A stretch of DNA of 64,000 bases from Suicoccus acidiformans (GCF_003546865.1 NZ_CP023434.1:1-64000), one strand, 5' to 3'. Positions 52,821 through 62,404 are shown, numbered from the stretch's first letter. The notes: generated from the letters alone by a model not told the origin. Program-made: numbers and translations.

Positions 52821-53840
52821 TTGATTTTTTATGCTCTGGCCGGAATGTTAACAATTCTTTTGATTCTGTCAATCCTTCACCCTCATCGCGCCTTACAACC
52901 GACATGTTTGGCGCTTTTTGCATTAACAAGTTGGTTATTGGGCTTAATCAATTTTAGTCATGCGACACTGATTTATACAGTCCGCTATTTCTTTTATGTA
53001 GTTAGTGGCTTTGCGATTGCTTTGAGTCCGATTATCTTATTATTACTGGCTTTCCTTGTGTTACTGCGAATTAATCAAGACGAGTTGCGTCTCTTGCGTA
53101 AAACTTTGCACGGCTTGATTGCACTAACTTTTCTCATCTTTTCAATATATACGCTAAGTGCTTGGTTTCGTTTGGAAGAGGATATGACGCTTTTAATTCA
53201 GGTAAACGTCATGCTAACCCTATATTTTGTGGTAAATTTCTTGAGTTATTTAGTCATCAGCATTGTCTTAAATCTTGCCCCACTCAGAGAAGAGGTTGAG
53301 CTGATTGTCGTACTAGGCGCACGTATTGAAGACGATAATCGGTTGCCTAAAGTATTAAAAGCCCGCCTTCAAAAAGCCTACCGTCTCTATTTAACCGTAG
53401 AGGAATCTAATAGACAGCAAGTACGCTTTATTGTCAGTGGTGGCGTGACCTCTAAAAGCAATCATCCTGCTGAGGGTCAAGCGATGCGTCATTATTTGAT
53501 GGACTTAGGTGTACCGGCGACACAGATTATTGTTGAAGACCAGGCTTTAAATACATATGAGAATTTTATGTATAGTCAGGAGCTTATGGAACGCTATGAA
53601 ATACAAAGCACACCGGTAATTATTACTAGCACTTTCCACTTGCTACGGTCTTATTTCCTTGCTCACCGAGCTAAGTTACGGGCCCACTTTAAAGGAGCCA
53701 CCAGCCCAGTTTGGTCATGGCCTTATGCGATTGTCCGTGAATACATGGCTTATTTACTTCTAGTGAAAGAATGGAATTATTTATATATTATTTTCGTTAT
53801 GTTGGTAGGGAGTTACTATGTATTAAAAGGGGGTTTGTAA
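52821..53840 (+). CDS. YdcF/SanA-like DUF218 membrane protein
   Basis: A 339-residue protein with four or five N-terminal transmembrane segments (about 1-165) and a C-terminal DUF218 domain (IVVLGARIEDDNRLPKVLKARL, IVSGGVTSKSNHPAEGQAMRHYL, VEDQALNTYENFMYS, TSTFHLLRSYFLAHR), then a last hydrophobic segment. Proteins of this type (ElyC, SanA, YdcF) act in envelope polymer synthesis. The TTG at 52821 behind GGGAGGG is preferred to a GTG eight codons earlier within rsmI. It is followed immediately by tag. Confidence 0.86.
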   Translation: MIFYALAGMLTILLILSILHPHRALQPTCLALFALTSWLLGLINFSHATLIYTVRYFFYVVSGFAIALSPIILLLLAFLVLLRINQDELRLLRKTLHGLIALTFLIFSIYTLSAWFRLEEDMTLLIQVNVMLTLYFVVNFLSYLVISIVLNLAPLREEVELIVVLGARIEDDNRLPKVLKARLQKAYRLYLTVEESNRQQVRFIVSGGVTSKSNHPAEGQAMRHYLMDLGVPATQIIVEDQALNTYENFMYSQELMERYEIQSTPVIITSTFHLLRSYFLAHRAKLRAHFKGATSPVWSWPYAIVREYMAYLLLVKEWNYLYIIFVMLVGSYYVLKGGL

Positions 53841-53841
53841 G

Positions 53842-54393
53842 GTGAAGACAGTTCAACGGTGTGAGTGGGTTGAAGGCAAGCCGCACTATTATGTAGCCTA
53901 TCATGATTACGAGTGGTGTCAGCCGACACATGATGAGCAGGAATTATATCAGTGGCTTCTCTTAGAAAGTTTCCATGTCGGCTTATCTTGGCAACTCGTC
54001 TTATCAAAGTATGAGAATTTCCAAGCAGCTTTTAGTCACTTTGACTACCGTCAGATTGCCCAGTATCAGGAACAAGACGTTCTAAGGCTCATGCAGGATA
54101 GGGGGATTATTCGTCATGAAGGGAAGATTCGAGCGGCAATTACGAATGCGCAAAGTTTCTTAAAAGTTCAAGAAGAATTTGGGACATTTGACGCTTATAT
54201 ATGGTCTTTTACAGATGGTAAAGTTATTCAAGGTGAAGGCGCAGGGATACCTAGTCGAACGCTCTTGAGTGATCAAGTCAGTAAAGATATGAAGAAGCGG
54301 GGCTTTAAATTTATTGGCTCGGTCACTATCTATTCATACTTACAAGCTATCGGAGTGGTCAATGACCATGATAGAAACTGTGCGTTTAAATAA
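53842..54393 (+). CDS. tag: DNA-3-methyladenine glycosylase I
   Basis: Tag excises 3-methyladenine from alkylated DNA. The 183-residue protein starts at GTG 53842, overlapping the end of the previous gene region (one base apart). It has CEWVEGKPHYYVAYHDYEWC with Cys and His zinc ligands, LESFHVGLSWQLVLSKYENFQAAF with the catalytic Glu region, and the C-terminal AIGVVNDHDRNC supplying the other His and Cys. Confidence 0.95.
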   Translation: MKTVQRCEWVEGKPHYYVAYHDYEWCQPTHDEQELYQWLLLESFHVGLSWQLVLSKYENFQAAFSHFDYRQIAQYQEQDVLRLMQDRGIIRHEGKIRAAITNAQSFLKVQEEFGTFDAYIWSFTDGKVIQGEGAGIPSRTLLSDQVSKDMKKRGFKFIGSVTIYSYLQAIGVVNDHDRNCAFK

Positions 54394-54400
54394 AGGCAAA

Positions 54401-54440
54401 AGCGCTGAGGAACCGTATTGGTCGCCTCAGCGCTTTTGGG
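54401..54440. terminator. Bidirectional terminator between tag and mscL
   Basis: A 13-bp perfect stem AAAAGCGCTGAGG/CCTCAGCGCTTTT with a 14-base loop, between convergent genes. Confidence 0.92.
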
Positions 54441-54473
54441 ATAGATTATCGGATTTACCTTAAAGAGGTAGCA

Positions 54474-54857
54474 TTAGTTCTGTTTCTTTAATTCAGCTAG
54501 GATATCTGTTAGTAATTCCGTTTTAGTTGGTCCAGCTTCTTCTACTTCTTCGACTTTAGCCGATTTGTTCAAGTTCTTCGCTTTATCAATACCTTTTAAG
54601 ACCAAGAATAGGAATAGGGAGATTAATAAGAAATTAATAATAGCTTGTAAGAATAGCCCAATCCCAATGGTAGTATTGCCGATTGTAATCGTCAAATCTG
54701 TAACATCCGCTGCGCCTGTTAAAGAAACAATGAGCGGCATGAAGATGTCGTCAACTAAGCTGTTAACAATACTTGTGAAGGCCGAACCCATAATAATACC
54801 GGTTGCCATCTTTAAGACATCATCACCTGAAATAAACTCTTTAAATTCTTCCCACAT
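54474..54857 (-). CDS. mscL: Large-conductance mechanosensitive channel MscL
   Basis: MscL is the pentameric membrane valve that opens on osmotic downshock. The 127-residue protein has the N-terminal amphipathic helix and first transmembrane segment (FKEFISGDDVLKMATGIIMGSAFTSIVNSLVDDIFMPL), a periplasmic loop, the second segment (GLFLQAIINFLLISLFLFLVLK) and a cytoplasmic helix bundle ending ELLTDILAELKKQN. It is a single gene. Confidence 0.96.
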   Translation of the reverse strand: MWEEFKEFISGDDVLKMATGIIMGSAFTSIVNSLVDDIFMPLIVSLTGAADVTDLTITIGNTTIGIGLFLQAIINFLLISLFLFLVLKGIDKAKNLNKSAKVEEVEEAGPTKTELLTDILAELKKQN

Positions 54858-54983
54858 AAGTCATACTCCTTAATAAATTGATGAATCCTTTGTATCTTAT
54901 CATGATGTAATTTATTTGCCTACTTAATAATCGAAAAAAGGAATAAAAACGCTCTTTCACTCCTTTTTATCATTAAATAATAG

Positions 54984-56126
54984 TTATTTATTTCTAGAGA
55001 TATAATTGTCGATGGGGAAGTCCTCGGCTTTAAGTGACCAGCTACCGTTGATAACTAGCTGACTCCATTCATAACCGAGAAAAGGCCCGCTGGTTAAGCC
55101 GGACGAACCAAGCCCACTTACGGCCCAAAGATTGGCAGTTTCAGGGACTTGGCCGACGAGCACGGCGTAATCTGAAGTCATCGCCCGGGTACCTACCTTA
55201 CACTCAACGTGATCGGTAGGCTTGATGTCTTTGAGCAGTGGTAGCCACTGGCTAGCTTCTTCTTGGAGAGCCTGAAGCTCTGATTGATCAATCGATAAAT
55301 CGTAACCCATCTCGTCCTCGTGGCTTGCCCCAATGATGATGCGACCATCATTGAAGGGGATAATATCTCCTGTTCCATAAGGCATCACCACAGGCCAATG
55401 TTGGTCTTTCCATGCTTCGTTTGAAAGGATGAATAATTGTCCTTTCTGGGGACGAATATCTGTTTGATAACCAAGCGGCTTGAGCAAATGGGGCAGCCAA
55501 GCGCCGGCGCTAGCTAAGATATAGTCATAGGCTTTAGGGGGTTGCTTATTCGTGAAGAGTTGAATTTGTCCCTCAGCATCTTCTTTTAGAAATGCCTCGA
55601 AATGTTCGATTTTACCACCGTGCTGCAGACAGGCTGCGTGCAAGGCTTGGATTAAAGCTTCACCGTCTACCCGTCCTCCACCTTCAACAAAAGTTGCTGG
55701 ATGTGTTGACTTTAGGAGTGGATTGTAGTTGGAAACTTCTTCGGGAGCAACCGGCGCTATTTGGCCAATCGAAGGTGAGGCTTCGCGTTTTGTCTTAGCT
55801 TGTTTTAAATCTTGCTGCACCCGCTTTTCTTTCCGGCGAATCATCAGCGTGCCATCTACTTGAAAAATCTCCTGGCTATTGAAGCCGTCATCGTCTAAGT
55901 CAGACATGAGCTTACGATAAAATTCAGCACCATTTGATACAAGGTAATACCAAGGTTTATTGCGTCTTAAGGAAAACCAGGGGCAAATAATTCCGGCGGC
56001 TGCTTTAGTTGCTTGGCCGGTACCTGTATCAAATAACGTAACGTCGCAGCCAGCTTTGGCTAAGTAGTAAGCTGCAGTAGATCCGACAATACCGCCACCG
56101 ATGATTGCAATCGTTTTGTGCTTCAT
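54984..56126 (-). CDS. FAD-dependent oxidoreductase, D-amino-acid oxidase/glycine oxidase family
   Basis: A 380-residue DAO-family flavoenzyme. GGGIVGSTAAYYLAKAGCDVTLFD (8-31) is the FAD-binding fold, followed by KAAAGIICPW, the middle GGGRVDGEALIQAL, and the C-terminal AVSGLGSSGLTSGPFLG. Such enzymes oxidise D-amino acids, glycine or other secondary amines with release of hydrogen peroxide; the substrate here is not readable. Its start overlaps the RDD gene stop by ATGA, so it is the last gene of a sppA-RDD-oxidase operon. Confidence 0.88.
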   Translation of the reverse strand: MKHKTIAIIGGGIVGSTAAYYLAKAGCDVTLFDTGTGQATKAAAGIICPWFSLRRNKPWYYLVSNGAEFYRKLMSDLDDDGFNSQEIFQVDGTLMIRRKEKRVQQDLKQAKTKREASPSIGQIAPVAPEEVSNYNPLLKSTHPATFVEGGGRVDGEALIQALHAACLQHGGKIEHFEAFLKEDAEGQIQLFTNKQPPKAYDYILASAGAWLPHLLKPLGYQTDIRPQKGQLFILSNEAWKDQHWPVVMPYGTGDIIPFNDGRIIIGASHEDEMGYDLSIDQSELQALQEEASQWLPLLKDIKPTDHVECKVGTRAMTSDYAVLVGQVPETANLWAVSGLGSSGLTSGPFLGYEWSQLVINGSWSLKAEDFPIDNYISRNK

Positions 56127-56587
56127 TCTTTTAACTCCTTCTCGTTTTCTATTGATATATTAATGAAATCGTCTTTTAAGACATAGGTATCTGAAAGATA
56201 GTCGCTAATATGGGTTTTACCTTGGGTAAAGGCGACGAACAGATAAGGCAAATAGAGCAACTGGTTGCAGAGAAAGCGTCCGATACCTTCACGGAAAAAG
56301 GTCTGCTTCCAGCTTAGTTCTTGGCCATCTTCATTAACGACTTGGATGCTTAAGAGCATTTTGCCGAGGGTTTGACCGTGATTAAGCTGTGTGAGAAGAA
56401 TAAAGTAACCGTGATAAATCAGTAGATTTAGTGCCCATTCGCTTAAAGAACTGACCAGCCAGGATGGGGGTAACCAAGCAAAGATTACACTGCGAAGGAG
56501 GCTAATCATTAATCCATCGAATAAGAAAGCGGGCACCCGTCGCCAAAAACCTGCTCGAAAGCTGTAGGGATAGTAAGACTCAATCAT
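56123..56587 (-). CDS. RDD family membrane protein
   Basis: A 154-residue protein with three transmembrane segments. The name-giving pattern is seen as AGFWRRVPAFLFDGLMISLLRSV, with a Phe-Asp in place of Ala-Asp, and the second conserved portion HGQTLGKMLLSIQVVNEDGQELSWKQTFFREGIGRFL. Starts at ATG 56587 behind GGAGG, overlapping the sppA stop by eight bases. In many Firmicutes an RDD protein accompanies SppA, and a regulatory relation is likely. Confidence 0.87.
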   Translation of the reverse strand: MIESYYPYSFRAGFWRRVPAFLFDGLMISLLRSVIFAWLPPSWLVSSLSEWALNLLIYHGYFILLTQLNHGQTLGKMLLSIQVVNEDGQELSWKQTFFREGIGRFLCNQLLYLPYLFVAFTQGKTHISDYLSDTYVLKDDFINISIENEKELKE

Positions 56588-57632
56588 AGATGGAACCTCC
56601 TTCGATGTATAAGGCCAGAGGTTCATTGATTAATGCTTGCAAATTAGGTATGTCTGTTTGAGTCATAGGTTTATTGACTTGGCCTTGGAGTAGTGAACCG
56701 AGCTGACCTAAACCAAATAGGTCATCGATTTGCAGGTAATAGAATATTTCGGGTGAAGTGATATTTAAGCTTTCAGCCAAGTCATTAAAGACGGTCTCTT
56801 CATAGGCAATCGCATCGACTAGGCCATTCTCTAAAGCTTGAGCCCCATCGTAAGTCCGTCCATCGGCTAACTTAAGGACCTCTTCGCGTGTTAAATTCGT
56901 CCGTCCAGCATCTACAACATCGACAAAGCGTTGGAAGACCTGGTCAATTTCTTCTTGTAAGATAGCTTCTTCTTCTTCGGTCATCTCACGAGTGCTACTA
57001 CCAATGTCTTTATGATCATGGGATTTAATGGATTGATCTTCGATGCCTAAGTTTTCTAGGAGTTGGCTGTAATTAAAGCCGCTACTAATGACACCAATCG
57101 ACCCGGTTACTGTTTCTTGGTTGGAGGCATATATTTTATCAGCTGCTGCAGCGATATAGTAACCTCCGCTAGCTGCCATGGATTTAAAGGAGGCATAGAT
57201 GGGTATTCCGGTTGCTTCCTTTAAAGCTAGAAGACGTTCATAAACTTCGGCACTATGGTAAACTGTCCCACCAGGTGAGTTAATGTCAAGGACGACACCT
57301 TTAACACTCGAGTCCTCTTGAATAGCCTTAATGCTATCGATGACGTGCTGGTGATAATATGTTGGCCCTTGCATAAAAGAGCTACTGCTACCTTCATAAA
57401 TAACCCCATGGATTGGGATGACAGCAATGCGCGCATCTTTATTACCTTGTTGGATGACTTGTTCTGATAGGGATTTGCCCTGAGTAAATTCTTGAAGTAA
57501 ATCCTGATTCTTAGAAGTGTTTCGTCGATTGGCATATAATTGCGAACGTCCGCTTACAAGTAGTAAGATAATTGCCAGAACAAGGGCAATCCAGCGTTTA
57601 TGCTCGCGATTTCTTGGGGGAGTCTCTGTCAT
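56580..57632 (-). CDS. sppA: Signal peptide peptidase SppA, S49 family
   Basis: SppA degrades cleaved signal peptides at the membrane. The 350-residue protein has a cytoplasmic start, one transmembrane segment (about 14-32, WIALVLAIILLLVSG) and the S49 domain. VVLDINSPGGTVYHS forms the oxyanion area, FKSMAASGGYYIAAAADKIYAS holds the nucleophile Ser, and GSIGVISSGFN lies near the catalytic Lys. ATG 57632 is chosen (GAAAGG ribosome site); the frame extends 34 codons upstream without support. Confidence 0.93.
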   Translation of the reverse strand: MTETPPRNREHKRWIALVLAIILLLVSGRSQLYANRRNTSKNQDLLQEFTQGKSLSEQVIQQGNKDARIAVIPIHGVIYEGSSSSFMQGPTYYHQHVIDSIKAIQEDSSVKGVVLDINSPGGTVYHSAEVYERLLALKEATGIPIYASFKSMAASGGYYIAAAADKIYASNQETVTGSIGVISSGFNYSQLLENLGIEDQSIKSHDHKDIGSSTREMTEEEEAILQEEIDQVFQRFVDVVDAGRTNLTREEVLKLADGRTYDGAQALENGLVDAIAYEETVFNDLAESLNITSPEIFYYLQIDDLFGLGQLGSLLQGQVNKPMTQTDIPNLQALINEPLALYIEGGSIYD

Positions 57633-57721
57633 TTCTTCACAACCTTTCTCTTGTTTGAGTAACATAAGATTACTTAAGCATAGTATAGCATAATCTAGTA
57701 AACACTTGCTTTCAATAAAGT

Positions 57722-57766
57722 GAAAACCCTGCAAGCTTTGAAAACAAAGTAAGCTTGCAGGGTTTT
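57722..57766. terminator. Terminator after ldh
   Basis: AAAACCCTGCAAGCTT pairs with AAGCTTGCAGGGTTTT around TGAAAACAAAGT, with A and T runs on both sides. On the minus strand it lies just beyond the ldh stop. Confidence 0.92.
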
Positions 57767-57792
57767 TCAGTGTTTAAGAAGCCGAAGTGCGC

Positions 57793-58758
57793 TTAAGCTT
57801 CCATATCTAATTTATCAAAAGCTGATTCAATAGTTTCTTTGAGGGTTTTAGCAGAGGCTTGCATTTGGGCTGCTTCGGTATCATTCAAATCGAAATCAAT
57901 GACATTACGAACACCATTGCGTCCAATAATAGCAGGAGCTCCGATAAAGACATCATGGATGTCATATTCCCCGTTTAAATAGATTGAAAGAGGTAACACA
58001 GTATTCTCATCGTTAAGGATAGCTTTAACAATCCGGGTTAAGGCAACCCCAATTCCGTAATGGGTAGCTCCCTTACGCTCAATGATTGCGTATGCCTTAT
58101 CGCGGACACCGATAAAGCGCTGTTCTAAGTCTTTGTAGTCGACTTCAGAATTTGCTTTAACCCATTCATAGATATTTAAGCCACCAATATTTGCCTTAGA
58201 CCAGACTGGGAATTCGCTATCTCCATGTTCACCCATAATATAGGCATGCACCGAGCGGGTATCCACATCCAATAGACTTGCGATTTCATGACGGAAACGG
58301 GCTGAGTCTAGAGAAGTACCTGATCCGACGATTTTTTGGGCTGGGAAGCCAGAGAATTTCCATGTTGCGTAAGTCATAATATCAACCGGGTTAGAAGCGA
58401 CTAGGAAGACTCCATTAAAGCCTGATGCGACTACAGAATCAACCATATCTTTTAAGATAGGTAAGTTCTTATCAACTAAATCTAAACGTGTTTCGCCCTC
58501 TTTCTGAGGAAGGCCAGCTGTGATTACTACGACATCCGCATCTTTACAATCGCTATATTCTGCTGCGAAAATTTTGACAGGCTCGCGGTAAGCAAGAGCA
58601 TCGCTTAAATCAAGCACATCCCCTTCAACGCGCTTCTTATTAATATCGATAATTCCAAATTCGCGACCGACACCTTGAATGATTGATGAATAAGCAAAAC
58701 TTGACCCTACTGCACCATCACCGATTAAAATAACTCTTTGATTTGCCACAATAGTCAC
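57793..58758 (-). CDS. ldh: L-lactate dehydrogenase
   Basis: Ldh reduces pyruvate to L-lactate and regenerates NAD in fermentation. The 321-residue protein has the nucleotide fold [15 protein letters not shown] (about 10-24), substrate Arg loop [33 protein letters not shown] and the active-site His in [15 protein letters not shown]. It is a single gene with its own promoter and terminator. Substrate-loop Gln (LPQKEGE) supports lactate rather than malate specificity. Confidence 0.96.
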   Translation of the reverse strand: MTIVANQRVILIGDGAVGSSFAYSSIIQGVGREFGIIDINKKRVEGDVLDLSDALAYREPVKIFAAEYSDCKDADVVVITAGLPQKEGETRLDLVDKNLPILKDMVDSVVASGFNGVFLVASNPVDIMTYATWKFSGFPAQKIVGSGTSLDSARFRHEIASLLDVDTRSVHAYIMGEHGDSEFPVWSKANIGGLNIYEWVKANSEVDYKDLEQRFIGVRDKAYAIIERKGATHYGIGVALTRIVKAILNDENTVLPLSIYLNGEYDIHDVFIGAPAIIGRNGVRNVIDFDLNDTEAAQMQASAKTLKETIESAFDKLDMEA

Positions 58759-58775
58759 CTCATATATTTTTTACT

Positions 58776-58804
58776 AGTATAACTCAAAGTTCATCGAATC
58801 ACAA
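58776..58804 (-). promoter_or_regulatory. Promoter of ldh
   Basis: On the minus strand TTGTGA (58804-58799) and TATACT (58781-58776) are 17 bp apart, about 18 bp before the ldh start codon. No Rex or cre box was recognised. Confidence 0.65.
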
Positions 58805-58997
58805 CTATTAAATACAGTTAATATCTTTGTTTATAACAGATAATCTTTGTCATTAAGGCATTCTTGTTATTTTAAATAAATTAAGTGGAGCAGTTCATTG
58901 GTATTAATGTTTCGGAACAAACAAAGCAATTTGTATAATTAGGTGGCTTTGAACAAGGCTATGCGTGTTGTTTAAATAAGGCTGTTGCCGTTAAATA

Positions 58998-60155
58998 TTA
59001 CAGCTTAGTAAATGCTTCTAGGCGATGGATAAATTCTTCTAAATCTGCCATACTCGCTGCATAACTAATTCTGAAGTATCCTGCCCCACTTTGACCGAAG
59101 GAGCTACCTGGAATGACACCAATCTTAGCTTGCTCTGCTAGTGTTAAGCAGAAATCTACGTCATTGCCTGCAAAATCAGCAGGGACTTGAACAAATAGAT
59201 AGAAAGCCCCTTGAGGATTAACATATTGGTAGCCGAGACGAGTTAATTCTGCAGCTAAATAATGACAGCGTTTCTGGTATTCTGCGCGCATTGCTAGAAT
59301 ATCTTCATCACAATCATTATAGGCTACTACACTAGCTGCTTGTGCCAAGGTGTTGGGTGTATTGATGGTAGCTTGTTGGATTTTAAAGATGGTATCTAAG
59401 ATTTCCTTGGGTGCAGCGATAAAGCCCATGCGCCAGCCGGTCATGGCATGAGACTTGCTAGCACCGTTGATAAGGATGGTCTGCTCTGGTAGAAGCTTCG
59501 CCATCGATACATGTTCACTGTCGTAGGTTAACTCCGCGTAGATTTCGTCTGATATAACCGTAAGTTGGTGTGTTTTAATGATTGGAACAAGCGCTTCTAA
59601 CTGTTCGCGGGTATAAGTAGCCCCAGTTGGATTGGAAGGGTGATTGAGAATTAACGTCTTGGCGCGAGGATTAGCTTTCAATGTCTCTTCTAAGCGTTCC
59701 GGTGTTAGAATAAAGGCATCTTCACTAACATCCACAGAGACAAACTCCCCACCTGCTAGAATCGTTTGTGTTTGATAGATGACATAATGGGGAGCGGGTG
59801 CAATGACTTGATCTCCAGGATTCGTTACGGCAGTAATAGCGGCGAAAAGAGCACCCGTTGCCCCTACGGAGACAATGATTTCGTCTTCTGCTCGATAGTC
59901 TAAGTCATAATGACGCTTAAGATAGTTTTGAATGGCTTGGCGTAATTCGATTGTCCCGCGGGAATGGGTGTAGCCTGTAACGCCTGCTTCAATGGCATCG
60001 ATGGCTGCTTGACGTACTTTCAAGGGAGCGTTAAAGTCAGGCTCACCAAGGGTCAATTTCAATAGGTCGTCGATATGACTAATTTGGTCATTGAATCGGC
60101 GGATGGGGCTAGACGATATGCGTTCGGATTGTTTATTTATGTTAAATGAATACAT
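58998..60155 (-). CDS. Class I/II pyridoxal-phosphate aminotransferase
   Basis: A 385-residue fold-type I aminotransferase, similar to the aromatic/PatA group of lactic acid bacteria. TLGEPDFNAP, TGYTHSRGTIELRQAI, SVGATGALFAAI, LNHPSNPTGATY and ISDEIYAELTYD are family motifs. The PLP-binding Lys lies in LINGASKSHAMTGWRMGF, and FRISYAAS holds the carboxylate-binding Arg. Amino donor cannot be fixed. ATG 60155 has GGAG ten bases upstream; a GTG three codons earlier is the alternative. Confidence 0.92.
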   Translation of the reverse strand: MYSFNINKQSERISSSPIRRFNDQISHIDDLLKLTLGEPDFNAPLKVRQAAIDAIEAGVTGYTHSRGTIELRQAIQNYLKRHYDLDYRAEDEIIVSVGATGALFAAITAVTNPGDQVIAPAPHYVIYQTQTILAGGEFVSVDVSEDAFILTPERLEETLKANPRAKTLILNHPSNPTGATYTREQLEALVPIIKTHQLTVISDEIYAELTYDSEHVSMAKLLPEQTILINGASKSHAMTGWRMGFIAAPKEILDTIFKIQQATINTPNTLAQAASVVAYNDCDEDILAMRAEYQKRCHYLAAELTRLGYQYVNPQGAFYLFVQVPADFAGNDVDFCLTLAEQAKIGVIPGSSFGQSGAGYFRISYAASMADLEEFIHRLEAFTKL

Positions 60156-60247
60156 TTGAATCACACTCCTTATACTTTCCGTTAGTATAGCACAGAACTT
60201 CTTAAGAAGTATGTAAAGTATACAAGAACTTCCAGAGATTTCTTTGC

Positions 60248-60276
60248 TTGACTTTTGGAAAGGGGGTCGGTATGAT
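60248..60276 (+). promoter_or_regulatory. Promoter of the metNI T-box transcript
   Basis: TTGACT (60248-60253) and TATGAT (60271-60276) with 17-bp spacing; predicted start near 60283. Confidence 0.8.
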
Positions 60277-60282
60277 AGTTCA

Positions 60283-60555
60283 AACGATATAAATGCGATG
60301 ATTTGGAGAGTAAATGCATGGGGTGCTTATAGAGAACCTGGATTGGTGGAAACAGGGAGTTGCTGTGCATTGAAGATGGCCAAGGAGCGGTTACTGTGAG
60401 TTTTAGCATGAGCAGTAAACGGATGCCTTCCGTTAAGTGGGCGTTGGTATAGCATAAATAGCTGTACCAGTGAGGTTAATTTAGTAATAAATTAATGAAT
60501 TAAGGTGGTAACACGTGAGTACTCTCGTCCTTTGAATAGGATGGGAGTTTTTTTG
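60283..60555 (+). promoter_or_regulatory. T-box leader with methionine specifier controlling metNI
   Basis: A tRNA-sensing leader. The stem I apical part is AGAGAACCTG...GGTGGAAACAGG (60332-60355 region). The specifier loop reads TTGAAG-ATG-GCC, giving a Met codon at 60376-60378. The T-box sequence AAGGTGGTAACACG is at 60502-60515, with TGGT at 60506-60509 able to pair with the ACCA end of tRNA-Met. A 10-bp terminator (60521-60530 with 60539-60548) and T-run to 60554 follow. Uncharged tRNA-Met should favour read-through into metN. Confidence 0.92.
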
Positions 60556-60573
60556 TTAAGGAGGAGAGTTAGA

Positions 60574-61641
60574 ATGATTAATTTACAAGACATCGACGTC
60601 ATCTTTGAAACAGATGAGCGCATTGTGCAAGCAGTTAAAGATGTGTCCATTCGAGTGGATAAAGGTGAAATATTCGGCATTGTTGGCTACAGCGGTGCAG
60701 GAAAGAGTACCTTGGTGCGTACGATTAATTTATTGCAACGGCCTACAAGTGGTTCGGTCCAAGTGAATGGACAGGACTTAATGAGCTTAAATAGTAGTGA
60801 ATTGCGTCAGGCCCGTAAGAAGATCGGGATGATTTTTCAGCACTTTAACCTTATGGAATCGCGCACTATTTTTGATAATGTGGCTTTTCCTTTAAAAGGT
60901 AGTGGCTTAAGTAAAGATGAAATTAATGCAAAGGTGCTTGATTTACTGGAGCTAGTAGGTTTGGATAGTAAGACGCATAATCATCCTAGTCAATTATCAG
61001 GCGGTCAAAAGCAACGGGTTGCGATTGCTCGCGCTTTGGCCAATGATCCGGATATCTTACTGTGTGATGAGGCAACGAGTGCGCTCGACCCTAAAACGAC
61101 GTCTTCTATTTTACGTTTGTTGAAGGATTTGAATGAGAAGCTCGGTTTGACTATGGTTGTCATCACGCATGAGATGTCGGTAGTCAAAGACTTGTGCGAT
61201 AAAGTGGCGGTGATGGAGAACGGTCAGATTCTAGAACAAGGCACCATCTTAGACATCTTTACCAATCCGCAGAAACCATTGACGCGCGAGTTTATTAATA
61301 CAGCGACGCACTTTGATCAAGAGTTAGAAGTTGTCTTGAAGCAGCCACTCACACGCGAGTTGAATGAGAAAGGAGTTATTTATCGCTTGAGCTATGTCGG
61401 TAGTGAGACGACGAAGCCAATTATTGCCAACTTGGTTCGGGAATTCGATGTGGATGCGAATATTCTTTATGGTCACGTTGAAGTCCTCCAAGGGACACCA
61501 ACAGGTAATTTGGTGATTGCACTTGACGGAGAACCCGATGCGATTGAACGTGCGATTGCTACTTTAGAAACACGATCGGTCAGTGCCCAGTCACTTGATG
61601 ATATTATCTTACAATATGTTAAAGAGGAGGGGTTACAATGA
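60574..61641 (+). CDS. metN: Methionine ABC transporter ATP-binding protein
   Basis: MetN powers D/L-methionine import with MetI and MetQ. The 355-residue protein has Walker A GYSGAGKSTLVRTIN, Q-loop GMIFQHFNL, signature LSGGQKQRVAIARAL and Walker B ILLCDEATSALDP. A C-terminal NIL domain (about 275-350) senses intracellular methionine. ATG 60574 follows AAGGAGGAGA; the frame extends into the T-box terminator but has no other start. The end overlaps metI by ATGA. Confidence 0.95.
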   Translation: MINLQDIDVIFETDERIVQAVKDVSIRVDKGEIFGIVGYSGAGKSTLVRTINLLQRPTSGSVQVNGQDLMSLNSSELRQARKKIGMIFQHFNLMESRTIFDNVAFPLKGSGLSKDEINAKVLDLLELVGLDSKTHNHPSQLSGGQKQRVAIARALANDPDILLCDEATSALDPKTTSSILRLLKDLNEKLGLTMVVITHEMSVVKDLCDKVAVMENGQILEQGTILDIFTNPQKPLTREFINTATHFDQELEVVLKQPLTRELNEKGVIYRLSYVGSETTKPIIANLVREFDVDANILYGHVEVLQGTPTGNLVIALDGEPDAIERAIATLETRSVSAQSLDDIILQYVKEEGLQ

Positions 61642-62354
61642 TAAATACCATATTATTGCTAACAGCGGAGCGCTTTAATGAAATAATGGAACTATGGCTT
61701 CCATATGCATGGCCAATCCGTGATGAATTTCTAGTCGCAACGGGTGAGACGATTTATATGTTGGTCATCTCATGCTTGATTGGTGGGCTACTGGGACTTA
61801 TTCTTGGAATTATTATGACAGTCACGGGACCGAACGGTATCTTGGAAAATCCTGTAATTTATAAGGCTTTAGATACGCTGGTCAATATCTTCCGGTCCAT
61901 TCCTTTTATTATCTTGCTAGCTTTATTAATTAATGTGACTCGAGCCATTGTTGGTTCTTCCATTGGTCCAACTGCGGCTACTGTACCAATTATTGCCAGT
62001 ACGATTCCCTTTTATGCACGGCAAGTGGAAATTGCTCTTTTAGAGGTTGAACCGGGTGTTATTGAAGCGGCAGAAGCAATGGGTTCAAGTCCTTTGGATA
62101 TTATTTTTCGTGTCTATCTCAGAGAAGGACTTCCCGCTTTGCTTCGTGTCAGTGCTTCAACTGTCATTAATGTTCTTGGCTTAACTGCCATGGCTGGTTC
62201 AGTCGGTGGTGGTGGTCTAGGGACGATGGCTATTGCCCGTGGATACCAACGCAGTCGAATGGATATTATTCTTATCTCCACAGTGCTCATTCTTTTAATT
62301 GTCCTTATAAGTCAATTATTCTTCAATTGGATCATTAAGAAAACAAAACATTAA
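61638..62354 (+). CDS. metI: Methionine ABC transporter permease
   Basis: MetI is the membrane subunit of the methionine importer. The 238-residue protein has five transmembrane helices and the coupling loop EAAEAMGSSPLDIIFRVYLREGLPAL (EAA motif, about 146-171), with FRSIPFIILLALLI typical of the family. It overlaps metN by four bases. No metQ binding-protein gene follows; a terminator ends the operon, so the binding protein must lie elsewhere. Confidence 0.95.
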   Translation: MINTILLLTAERFNEIMELWLPYAWPIRDEFLVATGETIYMLVISCLIGGLLGLILGIIMTVTGPNGILENPVIYKALDTLVNIFRSIPFIILLALLINVTRAIVGSSIGPTAATVPIIASTIPFYARQVEIALLEVEPGVIEAAEAMGSSPLDIIFRVYLREGLPALLRVSASTVINVLGLTAMAGSVGGGGLGTMAIARGYQRSRMDIILISTVLILLIVLISQLFFNWIIKKTKH

Positions 62355-62369
62355 AAAAGTGGAATGAAC

Positions 62370-62404
62370 AAATAAAGTTCGTGGTTGTGCCACGAACTTT
62401 ATTT
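62370..62404 (+). terminator. Terminator after metI
   Basis: A perfect 15-bp stem AAATAAAGTTCGTGG/CCACGAACTTTATTT with the loop TTGTG. Confidence 0.92.

Noticed and set aside
60182-60409. 75-codon minus-strand frame over the T-box leader
   Set aside because: The plus strand is a structured T-box RNA with all conserved elements; the frame is incidental.
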